A stretch of DNA of 64,000 nucleotides from Erythrophleum ivorense (lineage: Eukaryota; Streptophyta; Magnoliopsida; Fabales; Fabaceae): positions 10,076,325-10,140,324 of the forward strand of contig JAIUCV010000019.1 in NCBI GenBank assembly GCA_026724425.1. The letters run 5' to 3'. A program made the translations under genes and the position numbers. Below are positions 36,231 through 48,678 of the stretch, in pieces. Numbering within the stretch: position 1 is the first letter of the stretch; every line of letters starts with the position of its first letter. The notes under the pieces were generated by a model that saw nothing but the letters and a program-made list of their open reading frames with translations, was not told where the DNA came from and ran no database searches.

Positions 36231-37058
36231 TTAATATTAACACCCAGACTTCTTGTGTTTTTGTCCTAATTTCCTTTTTATTTGTAATGAAATTGTTGTA
36301 TTACCTATAGTTGACATGTCTGGATTCATTGTCAATTACACTTGGTTACTTGTATAGGAAGAGATTATTAGTGTTTTTATTGGTTTTTTGTCATTGTGGT
36401 TAAAGGGTATTGATTTTGTAACTATCAAAATAGATCATTATGAAAGATAAGGATAACTTCTCATATAAATACAGATATGGATTACAAAAGTTCAAGTGAT
36501 AATTTTTGTATATTCACTGACATGGTTGTGATTTATGGTAATCTAAATAAGAGTTAATCATGCTTATGTTTTCATTTCCAGGGCTGAATTTTATAGAAAA
36601 AATAAAAGAAAGTTTCATGATGTTTAAGAGATAGGCAACATAATTGTTATAAAGCAAATGATCTCCAAAATGTGGTGGAAAAAATGAGTAAGACTGCTTG
36701 TTATCCTTTTATAAGGAATGTCGCAGTACTAGCAGAATGGAAGGAATTAGAGTTGAGTAAGCAGAAGTGACATCATAATCAAGCATATGAAGAGCAAAGG
36801 GAGCACAAAAGGGAGTATCTTCTAAGAAGTCCCCATGTAAAGAAATAATATTCATTGTTATGCATCCTTGTATACCCTGATTTAATGAGCTCATTTTGTT
36901 TTAATAAATTATTTGTTCTATAGGTATCAATTGTTACAAGGTGCTCCCTCTCTCAGTTCAAGGAAGCTATAGAATTGATTAAAAGGAACAATGTGCTCAA
37001 TACGTTAGTAAAGGAAATGGGGTTTGGAAAGTTGCTAGATTTGGCATTCCAAACCCAA

Positions 37059-37160
37059 TCAAGGGACTTTTGCATCAAGCTCATTATAGCCTTTGACATT
37101 CCAAACTGTATCAAGGGACTTTTGCATCAAGCTCATTATAGCCTTTGACATTCCAACTAG
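37059..37160 (+). repeat. 52-bp tandem duplication inside the Ulp1-MULE gene
   Basis: Copies start TCAAGGGACTTTTGCATCAA at 37059 and 37111 and are identical for about 46 bases. The extra 52 bp shifts the reading frame between the QTQSRDFCIKLI and FDIPTRSLSI blocks, so it post-dates the coding phase of the gene. Confidence 0.9.
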
Positions 37161-37781
37161 ATCTCTATCAATCAAAGGTAAACAAATGCCACTAAACGTC
37201 CAAGATGTCCATGGCATAATGGGCATTCCACTTGGTGGCTAGCCCATACCTAATAGTTTAGAAGGAGAAGGCATAGTTGCAATCAAAAGAAAGTTCAAAG
37301 TGAGAAAAAAATGAAGGATCTAAAACATATTATACTGGCAAGCAAGGCCAGGAGAGACTTCAAAAGGGTCCTTTTACTGTTTTCTTAGGGACATTCCTAT
37401 GCTTGACATCTAATTTGTTCATAAATGATAAACTACTTCCTATTATTGTAGACATTGACCATGCAAACACATATGACTAGTCAAAATTTATGCTATCCAT
37501 TCTTGTAAAGGAAGTGGCAAGCTTAAAATAAGCTTCACATAAAGGAGTAGAGAAGAAGAGCATTAGGGGATGTCTTCCATTCCTTATAGTATGGTTTTCA
37601 ATCTATATATTTACTTGACCTATTATTTGCAACATTTAACAAGTTCAATTTTAGTCAATATTTTTTCTTCCAGCACTTTTCTCTTAGAGATGTAATTGTC
37701 CCTAGCAATGCTAATACTATAAAGTCTTAGAATCAACAACGCATGCAAGAAAGGGTTAAACTTGAGAGAGAGCATGTTCAG

Positions 37782-40700
37782 GTAAGTTACTCTATATTTG
37801 GTTATATATGTATTTGAATGTATAGGCTAATAGGTTTATTGGATAATTGTAATGTTGTTGCTTTTGGGTGTGTAACACTAAATTTTTAGCTTGTCTTATG
37901 CTATATCCATGTCTCATACCATGTATTTCATGAGGAAGCAAGAAAAATGGCATTAAAATAATTAATTTCTTTGCATTGCGTAGTGTATGGATTTTTCATT
38001 CGGTGTCCCGTGGACCATATGGACTCATCCAACTCATTCTCATATTTAATTATACTAATGCAACTCAAAACCATCCAAGAAAGTGGGCTAGAACTTGTGC
38101 AAGTGGATGGAACACACAAAATACCATGGTGCAGCCTTGGCCAAAATTTTAGTTTTCTGTCACAAATTTTGAAAAATCATAAATAATTTTAAAAAAATTA
38201 AAATCATGCATTATTTACCATTATGGAAAGGTAAAAATGTCTAATTTATGGTAAAAATATGTCCAAATCTCAACATGGGCTGCTAGCCACCAAAAATTGA
38301 TGTAACAGTACCAGAGGTTGACTGTCATCCCTGGTACTAACCTCCAACTTCAAAAATTTATATCTCCCTGCTCAAAGGTCCAATTGGGGTGATCTTAGTG
38401 GCCATGAAAATATTATCATCTTTATTTTATGCCTGTAAAATTTTATGAGTATTAGACATCATTTGACCTATGAATGACATAGCTCAAGTTTCTGACCATA
38501 TGAATAGTACTTGTATCAGTTCAGCAGAAAAATGTCAACTTTGAAAAATAATAATTAATTCCATAAAGCTCCAAATAATATGATCTTTGTCTTCTCAAAA
38601 TATTTGGATAATATCTATATGTGTACCAAATTTCATGGGCAAATTCATTCGTTTGGTCAAATCTTGACATTGGGTTGCAAAATGGTTCATTTTGTGTCTT
38701 ACAAAGGGTCCAAATGGTCCATTTTGAGCTCCAAGGCAACCATGGCCACTTGAGCACGTGGGAATGTACCAAAATGAAATTTTAAACTTGCCTCAAACGT
38801 GTATAAACCCAGAATTTGAAAACTCACTCTCTCACCCCATGCCATACACAAGATTCCATAAGTCTAGTCTTGCCATTCCATATCCAAAATGCACATTACC
38901 ATACTCATAACACTAAATACATATGTTAATCAGGTCATAGGACATATACAATAAAGTATTATAACATTTGCCACTTATATGGCCATAAAAAAGCAAAATC
39001 TAGGCACTTTGTTGTCAAACTTTCACCTTCCAAGTTAATGGCTTCCATTACCTTACTCACTTGGTCCACCTAGCATGTTAGAACATTAGAGATGAGGGAA
39101 TGAGATTTAAAGAATCCAAAAAACTCATCATCCATTCAATCATATATAAAGGATGCAAAACAAGTCTTAAAAATGCATGCATGAGCATCATGGAGTGCAT
39201 GATCATTCAAGAAGCATTCTTGGCACTTGAACAAGTCACACAAAGCATACATAGGCTTGCCAAGTAAGTGGATTAGCCTCACCTATTCTCTTATAGATTT
39301 TGGACTTGCCTCACCCATTTTCTTTAGAGATTTTTGACTCAACCACACTCTTAGGAGTCAACCTCACTTTTGGGAGACTCTTGACTTTGTCTCAACCAAC
39401 TTTAAGGGTTCTTAGCTCATTCTCACCATAGCTAAGGGTTCTTGGCTTCACAACGTTCAAGCAAACCCAAGCATATATACAAGGCATTATTTGAAGACAT
39501 AATGCAACATCATGGTATCATAATACATATGCACATGTTAGAACACTTTTCATAGCTTGAAACACACATCCAAATACAAGTTAAGCATACATTCATGTAT
39601 GAGAGAAGAAGAAGTGAGCTACTTTTGTTGCAACCACACACTTTTCCTCTTAAAAGTGCTCTCCCTTCCTCGACCTCACACACACAAAGATGTGGGATTT
39701 GTTTCTCTTGGCCTAAACACAATATATGGAAGCCAATTAGGTTCCTAGAATCATTTCTAAGGCCACACATCTACTTGGAACTCTAGTTTTGTCCTATAGT
39801 TCATTTATGGTTCCTAAACACACCTAATGAAGTAACACCCATCAAATGAGTTCTAGGCTCCATTCTTTCCTTTTATTTATGATTCTTGACTCTTTTTAAA
39901 CTCCTTGGAGTCATCCACAATTAAAATAAAGAGACTAACTACATGTTGCTTCCTTAGGTTATATTATGGAACCTATGAAACTAATTCATTCTCTAAGCCT
40001 CATAAATTTTTTCCAAGATTTCCCCTCATCTTCACTCATCATATATGACTCATAAATAGGCTTGGAACAAATTAAAACTATCCCTAGGCACTCCAACTAT
40101 GTTAGCCATGGCTATAGAGCAATAGGATACCAAAGGAGTTTGCTTTGTTTTCTTGATGGAAGAGCTCATTTAAACATTCATTTAGGCCTAGAAATCATGG
40201 TATCAAATCAGATTTTTTAAGAAACACTAGAAACCCTGGGTTTGATATATTGAATTTCCATGGTTGTTTGTTAATTCCCTTTGCATATTCTTATTTTTCT
40301 CCCTTAAATTCCTAGGATTCACCCTTGGTTCTATCCAAAATCCAAGCCCTCTTGAAGCTTCATGAGTGGGACGAACCAAGGAGAAGAAGGGAGCAAGAAG
40401 TAGCTACCATGGAAGGTAGATTTACCTTATTTTTTCTTATTTTCTTGGTTGTTTCTTCCTTTCCTTGGCCTTCTCTCTTCAAATCAAAATTTTCCCTCTG
40501 TTCTTCCCTCAAAATAGATCCAAAAACTTCAATAAAACTATAGGAAAGAAAGTGGAAATGGAGGAGAAGAGGTTTGCTAAAGAGAAAGCATAAAAAAACT
40601 AATAAATTTCATACCTTTTACTTGTTTTTCTCCTTCTCTTCCTCTCCTTCTTGTGCGCCTCACTCTTAGGGTTTTTCCTCTAGTTTAGGGCAGAAACTAA

Positions 40701-41282
40701 ATGAGCTAAATGAGTGAGGAGGTGGGGCACCCTATATATATAGGTGGGGTTCAAAAAAGACTTTTTAAAAATCTCAATTTTGCCCTTTCATCTTGGCATT
40801 TTTGTTTTCAACTCGTTTTAGCTCCTTTTTTAGAATCATCTTTTCCATTATGAAATTTAGGTTCCCAATTTAATAAAATGCCTTTGGAATCACTCAAATC
40901 GAAGCTAAAACTTTTTCAAACAAATCCATCAAAGTTTGGGTCAACTGACATTGGAAAACGTCCATTGGAGGAGTTTTAATTGTCTCAAGGCTTCTCATGG
41001 TTTTCAAGGCCTATAAGAACCCCAGAGAACTCAAAAATTTCATTTAAAAAGCCCTCCTGTGAGAATTCCAAAATTTGTTTAAAATTACAAAAATTCCATT
41101 ATGTTTCGTCAACTTTTCGTTCAATTTCGTTTCTTCATTCTAACTCCATTTTTCTTTCTGTCTAAGCCTAAGATTCTCATTTTTAGGAGTCTAGAATGCT
41201 ACTTAAATTTTTTGGGACCTTAACTAATTCATTTCAGGGGACTTTCTGTGAAAATGCACTCATTGGACATTACAAGGTGCAG
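37782..41282 (+). other. intron of the Ulp1-MULE gene, expanded by a solo LTR
   Basis: Donor GGTAAGT at 37781-37787. The acceptor GTGCAG/GGC is rebuilt across the LTR: TTTTGGGTG before 37871 and (A)GGTGCAG after 41274. Without the LTR and one TSD copy the intron would be 92 bp with a T-rich tract (TTGTTGCTTTT), a normal plant intron. Confidence 0.6.
37871..41274 (-). mobile_element. reverse solo Tekay-like LTR, 3,404 bp, TSD (G/A)GGTG
   Basis: TGTAACACT at 37871, ends GGACATTACA at 41274. The flanks GGGTG (37866-37870) and AGGTG (41275-41279) differ by one transition. TATA (reverse) is at 40732-40744 and the 31-bp array at about 39255-39455. The landmark CCTTTGGAATCACTCAAATC lies near 40880. 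It has a single terminal unit and no internal retroelement sequence. It sits 3 bp upstream of the host intron acceptor once the TSD is counted. Confidence 0.9.
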
Positions 41283-44200
41283 GGCATCTTTAACACTAAA
41301 GGTCCACGTGCACTCCCTCTAAAGTTTTCATTTCACCACCTGGTACCATTTATTCTATTTGAATCAATTGTGTTGGAGGTTCTTATCTATCTATGAACTA
41401 ACTGTTATTTTAGGTACATTGTAGGGTCTTAAGGAAATATACAAAAGACCCATGAAATTTGCTTATGGGTTTACCCAAGATCTTTTAATGCTGTAAATAG
41501 AACTTGTAAACCCTACCAATAAATTAGCTATTGTATGTGAGATGAAAGGAACCTCAGTAGGCAATGTGACTTATGATAAGGAAGGGAAAGGAGAAGAAGC
41601 ATCTACATCACATGGGACCATGTCAAGTGGAGATGGAGATGATGCCTCATTAAATAAGTCATCTAGCAATGTTGTTGGGTTTGAGTTGAAGAAGAGGAAA
41701 ACATCATATGCCTCCAACCAAGTGGATGAAGTTGTGGCAAAAGAACACCCTCACAAGTCTATGAGACAACATCATAAGGCTGTCAAGTAGTCACCAACTA
41801 TGGAGGAACATCTCAATGTGCAAAGAGAGAAAGGGAAGAAGAAAGCATATGAATATTGCACTTCATGTGCTGTTAAGGCAGATAGCAATTAGTATGTTCA
41901 TACTGCAAGTATATTTTATGCTGCTAAGTTGTACATCTTTTTTATGCATTTATTTTAGTGAATATGTAGTTCATTTTATATTGCTAAGATGGAAATTTCT
42001 TTGATGTATTAATATTAATGAATATGCTTGCTCTTTTACTAAGGTCATGTTGATTCATTTAACTTTTACCTCACCCATGCTAAGTGTCAGTGCCTCAGTA
42101 GACAGAAGTGGATTAACATATCTGAGTCTAACTTTTGCAAGCATCAATTAGTGTAATCCTTTATGTAGTAATTACTTTACGCTTACCTTCATTGGGTATG
42201 TATAGGTGATAACCAAGGGTGTCAAGAGTGGTGATAGAAGACAAAAAATGGGAGAACCTAACTATCAGACGACATATATTGGATAAAGATTTCATGGTAA
42301 CTACTATGGTCTTCTCCTTTATGTCACTTTTAATGATTCTTTACTCTAATTCCTTACTTGATAAATTAAGTGAAATTAATGGTGCACAGAAAACTCTTAA
42401 AATTTATAATGCAGTATAATGTGGACAATCGGATGAATAAACTGTGGCTTGACAAAGTGGACAATAATGTCATGGACTGCACCATGGTAAAATACTTGTA
42501 AGGTATTTGTTGTATTGTGTTAGAATTCACTTTGGAGAGTGTTGCTTATTTGGACCTTTGTGCTATTTCTTAATCATTGGTTTTACTTCACTCTGGACCC
42601 TTATGCATGCATTTTATTCACCCTTAACTTATTGAGTCAAAGGGCCAATGAAGGTCTAAAGAAGATGGCCCAAATTACAATAAAATATGTTATGTTCTAA
42701 AGTTATTTAGTGTTTAATGTTAATCGTAATGGTTTAGCTATGTGTGATACTATGTTTGGGTGATATGATAGAAAGACCAGCTTACCACACTATTAAAGAT
42801 GTTGAAACCTAAAAAGTTTGTGACAACAGACCTAGTTATCACCATCAAATATGTTGAGTTGCCTCAACAACCAAATGTGTTAGTGAACTACTTTAAACTT
42901 TCATTACTTATTATGTTGCATTTATAAAACTTGACTTTATTACATCACCTTTGTTGCTCAGTCATGACTATAGAATTTATCTGATAAAATACTTGCAATC
43001 ATGGACTAGGGAACCTAAGCCTGAGTGGGGAGGTCTCACCATGCCACCATGTACTTCAATATGAGCTTCTCTTTCATTGTCTATTATGGTCTAATGTTTA
43101 GTGGCTTATTGGCAAATGGTTGTGATTTTTAAAAAGAGTTGGATAAGTTGTGTCTAACTTATGTAGGACCTGGCGAACCATCCTTTGAACAAGTGTTGTA
43201 GTGATGTCATGGCCTCTGTAATGTGTAACACCATAATATCTTAACTCCAATTCATCTCCCTCTAGGCTTGATTCCATATGATTTCCCAGGAAAATGACCA
43301 AAATCGTGGTCTTTTACTACTTTAAGTCGGGGTTTAACAGGTCATATTTTGCCCCGTGGGTCCCGTGAACCCATTATTCACATCCTCTACTCAATTATCA
43401 TTTATAAGACTTGTACATAGCCTCAAAAAACTCATAAACCACGGGTATGAAGCCAAAAACCAAGAAAATGCAATTTCTCAAATGAGCCCAAAAGTCAGAT
43501 TTTTGGCTCTAACTTTGGAAAATCATAACTAATTCTAGAAAAATGAAAATTAAGCAAATCATAGCTCTATGGAAATATTTGGATGTTAACTTCACACTAA
43601 AAATAACTCCTAACCACAATCTCAGCGTTTGGACTACCTTTGACATCAAAAAAGAGACAGATGTCTGGCTGTCCCTGATACTGGTGCAACTTACTATCAT
43701 GAACCTTGAAAATTCGTAATTAATTCCACAAAAATAAAATCTAGGAAAACTATACCAATTTGGAAAGCTACAGATGTTAACTAGAGGAAAAAATATGTTC
43801 AGATCAGTTCAGGAGCTCTTGGGCCTCGAAAACTGATGGAACAGTAACAAAGGTCAGATAGCTTCCCTGATGCTGATACAGAACTTCAGCAAGTCGTTTC
43901 TCTCTCTATAGACCTCCAATTGAGGTGCTTCCAGTTGATATAGATCACTGTGGATATCTAGTTTATGCTCATAAAAGTTCATGACAATTGGACACCATTT
44001 GGTCCATGAATGACATTGATTCATTTTCGGACTAATTGCACCATATCATGACCAAAACCATTAAAATTTCCAAACTTCAACAATTCATCAAATATTCCCT
44101 AGACCTCCAAATATTACCCACTTTGGCTTCTCAAGAAGCTCTCAATAGACTCTAGAGGCATGCCAAATTTTAGATCAAGAAGAGCTTATCGAGTCATACT

Positions 44201-45639
44201 TTGACAGAGCTCACAAAATTAACGATTTTGGCACCCATAATGGTTCATAATGGGTCCAAATGGCCTCCCACATGCTCTAACATCTCATGGGCAAGTTTGA
44301 AAGTACAAAAATAGCATATATTAATAGCCCAAATAATCCAAGTCATCATACATTTCAAAATCACTATGCTACGGAACAAAATGCACTATCACATGTAAGC
44401 CACAAAAGGGTCAAATTCTACATTCTCATTACTTTGACTCTTTACACAGTTCATACATCACTTATACATATGTTTACATTTGCTCATATATATACATCTC
44501 AAAAATAATAGGTGCATATTCATTCTAGCACCTCTTTACAACAAAAGAACTACACATTTCCCTAAGCATTCTCAACTAGACTCCTTGGTGTGCACTTGCT
44601 TCTCCTTGAGCTCCACCTAAGATGTTAAGATGGGAGAGGGAAAGGGGTGAGATTCAAGGAATCTCAATAGCTCATACTCATTCAAGAAGCAATCAAGATA
44701 TATAAACCAGTCAAAGCATGCAAATAAGTCACAATGATACAATATATGTGTTTCATGCCATGAATAACATAACAATGCCAAGATTAGGCTCTAGGGACTT
44801 TCGGTCTAGCCTCACCCGAGCTTTGGGACTTTTAGATTGACCTCACCCTTGGCTTAGGGACTTTTGGCTCCACCTTACCTGTCTCAAGGGACTTTCGGCA
44901 CCACCTCACCCGAGCAATTTCCACAATTCATATCATGAACATATTGGTACCAATGCATTAAGGCAACATCAATGGCATATCTCATCATACAAGCACATAC
45001 ACAAGTATACAATAACTATTACACATCCAAGAATGCAACAAGAAAGAGTAGAGAGCTACCTTATCGGCTAACCCAAGCCTTCCCTTTCAATTTCTCTTCT
45101 CCCTCCTTGATTTCACACTCACAACTAGATGGAGTTACTTCCTTTGAGCCTAAGCACAACAAAGAGCATGGGATTATTCTCTCATAACTCAAATAAGTAC
45201 TCACAAAGCTAAAGGGGCTTTTCATCAAAGCAAACCCCTATTACTCATGTAAGAAACTAGGGATTCTCTCTCTAAAATTCCACTCACTCTCCTTCCTCTC
45301 TTAAGCTCTTAAAAAGGAAAGCAAAGAAGGAGAAATGAAGCTACATGAGCTCTACCCTTCCTCAAGAGTGGTTTTCCACTTTCTCTCTTCTAAACCAAAC
45401 CCAAATCAACTACTAAACCATAGAAAGAGATGGCAAAGGGAAGAAGAATACCATGCTAAGGAGAAAAGCTATGGAAATCTTAAGATTGCTTACCTCTTTG
45501 CTTGTTCTCCTTCCTCCTCTAGGTCTCTCTCTCTCTCCACAGCCCTTTTCTCTCTCTTAGTCGAAGTTTAGGTCGGTTTACAGAGAAAGGAAGAGTTTGA
45601 AAGTCTTAAAAGGTCAAAATCTCTCTTTTTACGCTTTTT

Positions 45640-45850
45640 CAGACTAACCCTCGCTACGGCGAGCTCGTGTCAGTCCCAGACCTCTGCCTTCGCTATAGCA
45701 TACGCTACGACGAGCTACGCTCAGGTTTTTGTATGGGATGCCTGCACTCACTATAGCTAGAAGCATTTTCGCTATAGCGAGAAGGCACTCTCGCTAAAGC
45801 TAGGCTATAGCGAACAGGTACATTCGCTATAGCTAGGCTATAGCTAGCAG
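45640..45850 (-). repeat. dense CTATAG/CGCTATAGCG dyad cluster
   Basis: About ten overlapping words such as TTCGCTATAGCGAG, CTCGCTACGGCGAG, CACTATAGCTAG and GCTATAGCTAG. Many are perfect or near-perfect palindromes. They lie in the U3 part of the reverse LTR, 85-295 bp from its terminus. Confidence 0.75.
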
Positions 45851-45885
45851 ACTTAGAAAATTTTCAGCCTTCGAAAATTTTCAAC

Positions 45886-45890
45886 TTTTC

Positions 45891-45922
<32 letters not shown>

Positions 45923-45924
45923 CT
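45886..45924. repeat. (TTTTC)n microsatellite
   Basis: A near-pure T/C run of TTTTC units. The lysine/arginine-rich end of a reverse ORF here is just its translation. Confidence 0.9.
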
Positions 45925-45934
45925 GGTTGTTACA

Positions 45935-46109
45935 TAATGGCAACAAACTAGGAGAAGTAAACCAGAAAGTAGTGATGAATTTATTGTTTCATCTACTATA
46001 TTTTGTTTGATTATGGTTATAGACAAGAATATCCTGATATATGCATTGTACAAAAATGATTGTAAATATTTGATGCTTATGGTTATCATAAGATTACGAA
46101 ATTCCTTGA
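45935..46109. other. MULE-region sequence between the solo LTR and the right array
   Basis: Continues directly from 43223 once the solo LTR is removed (CCTCTG-TAATG-GCAACAAAC). A+T-rich; no coding signal seen. Confidence 0.5.
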
Positions 46110-47322
46110 AATTCTTTTTTCTGTTATCATAATAGTCAATTTTCTTTAGATCCAGTAAGTCATGTCACTAAACTTGGGATCCTAAACTCAATTACTATAC
46201 AAAGAGCCTAAACAATATAGTAAATTTCTTGAAATCCATTAGTAACATCCCTAAAATTTGTAATAACGGTCTTCAGTCACACTACTAACTATACACTGGA
46301 AAGTTCCTAAAAGTAGGGGTAAATTTCCTTAAATCCAGTTGTAACACTACTAAACTTGATAGTAATTGCCTGAAAACTCTATACTCAGCAAGGAGCCTAA
46401 ACATGATAGTAAATTTCATGAAGTCCAATAGTAATAACTCTAAAATTTGTAGTAACGATACTAAATTATACTAGTAACTATACTTTGCAAGGTCCCTATA
46501 AGTAGTGGTAAATTTCCTTAAATCTAATAATAACACCACTAAATTTTGTAGTAATGGCCCTAAAACTATTACTATACAAGGAGCCTAAATATGGTGGTAA
46601 ATTTCTTGAAGTCCAATAGTAACAACCACAAACTTTGTAGTAGCACCTTTAAACCTCACAGTAATGGCCCTAAAACTCTATACTTTATAAGGAGCCTAAG
46701 TATGGTAGTAAATTTGTTGAACTCAAGTAGTAGTATCCTTAAATTTTATAATAAAGGTCTTAAACCACACTACTAACTATACTCTATAAGGTCCCTAAAA
46801 ATAGTGATAAATCTTCTTAAATTTAGTAGTAATACCCATAAAATTCTTAGTAATGGCCTTAAAACTCTATACTCTGTAAGGAGTGTAAACATGGTAGTAA
46901 ATTTCTTGAACTTGAGTAGTTATATCCCTAAACTTTATAGTAACAATCCTAAACCACACTACTAACTATACTCTGCAAGATCCCTAAAAGTAATGATAAT
47001 TTTCCTTAAAACCAGTGATAACACCCCTAAATTTCATACTAATGGCCTTAAAACTCTATACTATGCGAGGAATCTAAACATGGTAATAAATTTCTTGAAA
47101 TTGCATAGTAATATCCTTAAACTTTGTAACAATGATTTTAAACCATACTAGTAACTATATTCTGTAAGGTCCATAATCATTGCAATAATTTTATGTAAAT
47201 CCATTAGTAACGGCCCTAAATTTGGTAGACACAGTTGTAAAACTCATCGCCAAGTATACTCTAGAACATCCCACGACATTGTGGTAAACATCCTTAAATC
47301 CAATAATAACACCCTTAAACTT
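46110..47322 (+). repeat. right 189-bp tandem array (higher-order repeat)
   Basis: The word GAGCCTAAACATGGTAGTAA or a close variant starts at 46204, 46393, 46581, 46692, 46881 and 47070. Steps are 189, 188, 111, 189 and 189 bp, so one unit has lost about 78 bp. Each 189-bp unit contains two related halves. One carries AGTAAATTTCTTGAA; the other carries GGTAAATTTCCTTAAATCC with CTCTATACTCTGCAAGG nearby. Direct orientation relative to the 35400-36230 array. It is cut at 47323 by a forward LTR. Confidence 0.85.
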
Positions 47323-48678
47323 TGTAATAACCTCCTTTTTAGAAACTGAACTGAAACCAATAAGTTGATACTAGAACACCCTAAAGCAGAGCAAATTGAG
47401 GCCAAATAAGATTAGGATATTAATTAGAACACTTGGAAATGTGTATAAGAGCCTAAAGATAGCTTTAAATAAAAGCCAAAATAGCTGAATGAATTTAAAG
47501 GAAATATAGTGGCAAAATCGTAAATTTGGGTAACTTTTAGAAAACTTAAAGAAGGGAGTTTTAAATGAAAAAATTGAGTTTTTTGGGATTCTCAAAGGCC
47601 CTAAAAGTTGTAGGAACCTCTAGAATGGTCAAAACCCCTCTACTACGCGATTCATGTCATCGATTGATCAAAACTTTGACTAAACAATTCAGTAAGGTTT
47701 TTAATCAAATTTGGGTAAAACCAAAGGTATTTTATGAATTAGAGGACCTAAATTTTATGATAAAAAAGATAGATCTAAAAAGAGATTTGAAATGAGCTCA
47801 AACAAAGAAAGCAAAATTTAAGGATATAGTTGAAAATTTGAAAATGTTATAATATACCCCTTCATCCTTCTTAAATCATGACCCACCTTCTTCCTCTCCT
47901 CTTAACTAACTTTCTTCTGACCAAAAATAGAACCAAGGGCAGTATTGAGTGTCATACCATATATATCTTAGATCACAATTGCCATACAACATCCATTTTT
48001 ACCCCATTAAAACTTTTAGCAGCAAAAATAACCATTATCAAAAGCTAAAATAATTCAATTTGGGTTAAATGAGCCATATAGGCTTACCAATATCATCTTC
48101 CATCCATAACATACTTATCAGGATAGAGACATCACAATTTAAAGCATGAAATTTAGGTTTAGACCAAGCAACACAATATCAAGTTCAACTTTGCATTTTC
48201 CTTGGTTCTATATTCTGATACAAACTTTGAAAATTCATAACTAATTGTAGAAAAATTCAAATCATAAAAATTATGACTTTGTGGAGCTTAGGACGTCTTC
48301 TAACTACCATAAGAATTTGAGATTAAAACAATATCATTTGACTCACAAAAATTCAATAGAACGGTAATCGAGTCTGGAAGACGTTCTGCAACAAACCAAA
48401 AACTTTAAAAATTCATATCTCCCTCTATAAAGCTCCAAATTGGGTGCTCTTGGTGGCAATGGAAATCTAATCATGTTTACTATATGTCTCATTTGACCCC
48501 TGAATGACACCAAAAACCAAAATGACCATATGAACAGTGATAGTAACAATTCTTACATAATTTGGCTAACTTTGAAAATTCATAATAAATTCTCTATCGC
48601 TTTAAAAATAGTGCTCTTTGGCTCTATGAAAAGCTTTAGATGAGATCTATATGCCAACTAGATTTCATGCAAATATTC

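Larger units (their letters stand above)
36900..42930 (+). pseudogene. MULE-type gene encoding an Ulp1-family protein, broken and interrupted
   Basis: N-terminal region (about 36935-37660): RCSLSQFKEAIELIKRNN, EMGFGKLLDLAF, FCIKLI..FDIPTRSLSIKGKQM, VHGIMGIPLGG (37207-37239) and GCLPFLIVWF (37568-37597). This is the pattern of the DUF1985/aminotransferase-like region of plant MULE-encoded Ulp1 proteins. A perfect splice donor, TTCAG/GTAAGT, is at 37781/37782. A charged linker ORF lies at 41542-41790 (EGKGEEASTS, KKRKTS). The C-terminal remnant near 42700-42900 reads LVFNVNRNGLAMCDTMFG, YDRKTSLPHY and VELPQQPN. These resemble the C48 protease block around the Asp/Asn and the Gln before Cys; the DCG cysteine motif itself is lost. 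No MURA transposase is seen. Frameshifts, stops and a 3.4-kb solo LTR make it non-functional. Confidence 0.65.
43224..45934 (-). mobile_element. reverse solo LTR, short subfamily, 2,711 bp, perfect TSD TAATG
   Basis: TGTAACACC at 43224, ends GGTTGTTACA at 45934, with TAATG on both sides (43219-43223 and 45935-45939). It is about 0.7 kb shorter than the standard copies. It shares the CTATAG dyad cluster (45640-45850) with the 1173-4887 LTR. The 31-bp array (about 44785-44915) is present, with GGGACTTTTGGCTC words. No TATA is evident at the usual place. A (TTTTC)n run (45886-45924) lies close to its 5' terminus. Its good TSD suggests a fairly late insertion. Confidence 0.92.

Noticed and set aside
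46110..47322. centromeric satellite
   Set aside because: Unit length is suggestive, but the array is short, degenerate, has a twin 10 kb away and frames a MULE gene; genome copy number would be needed to argue for a centromere.
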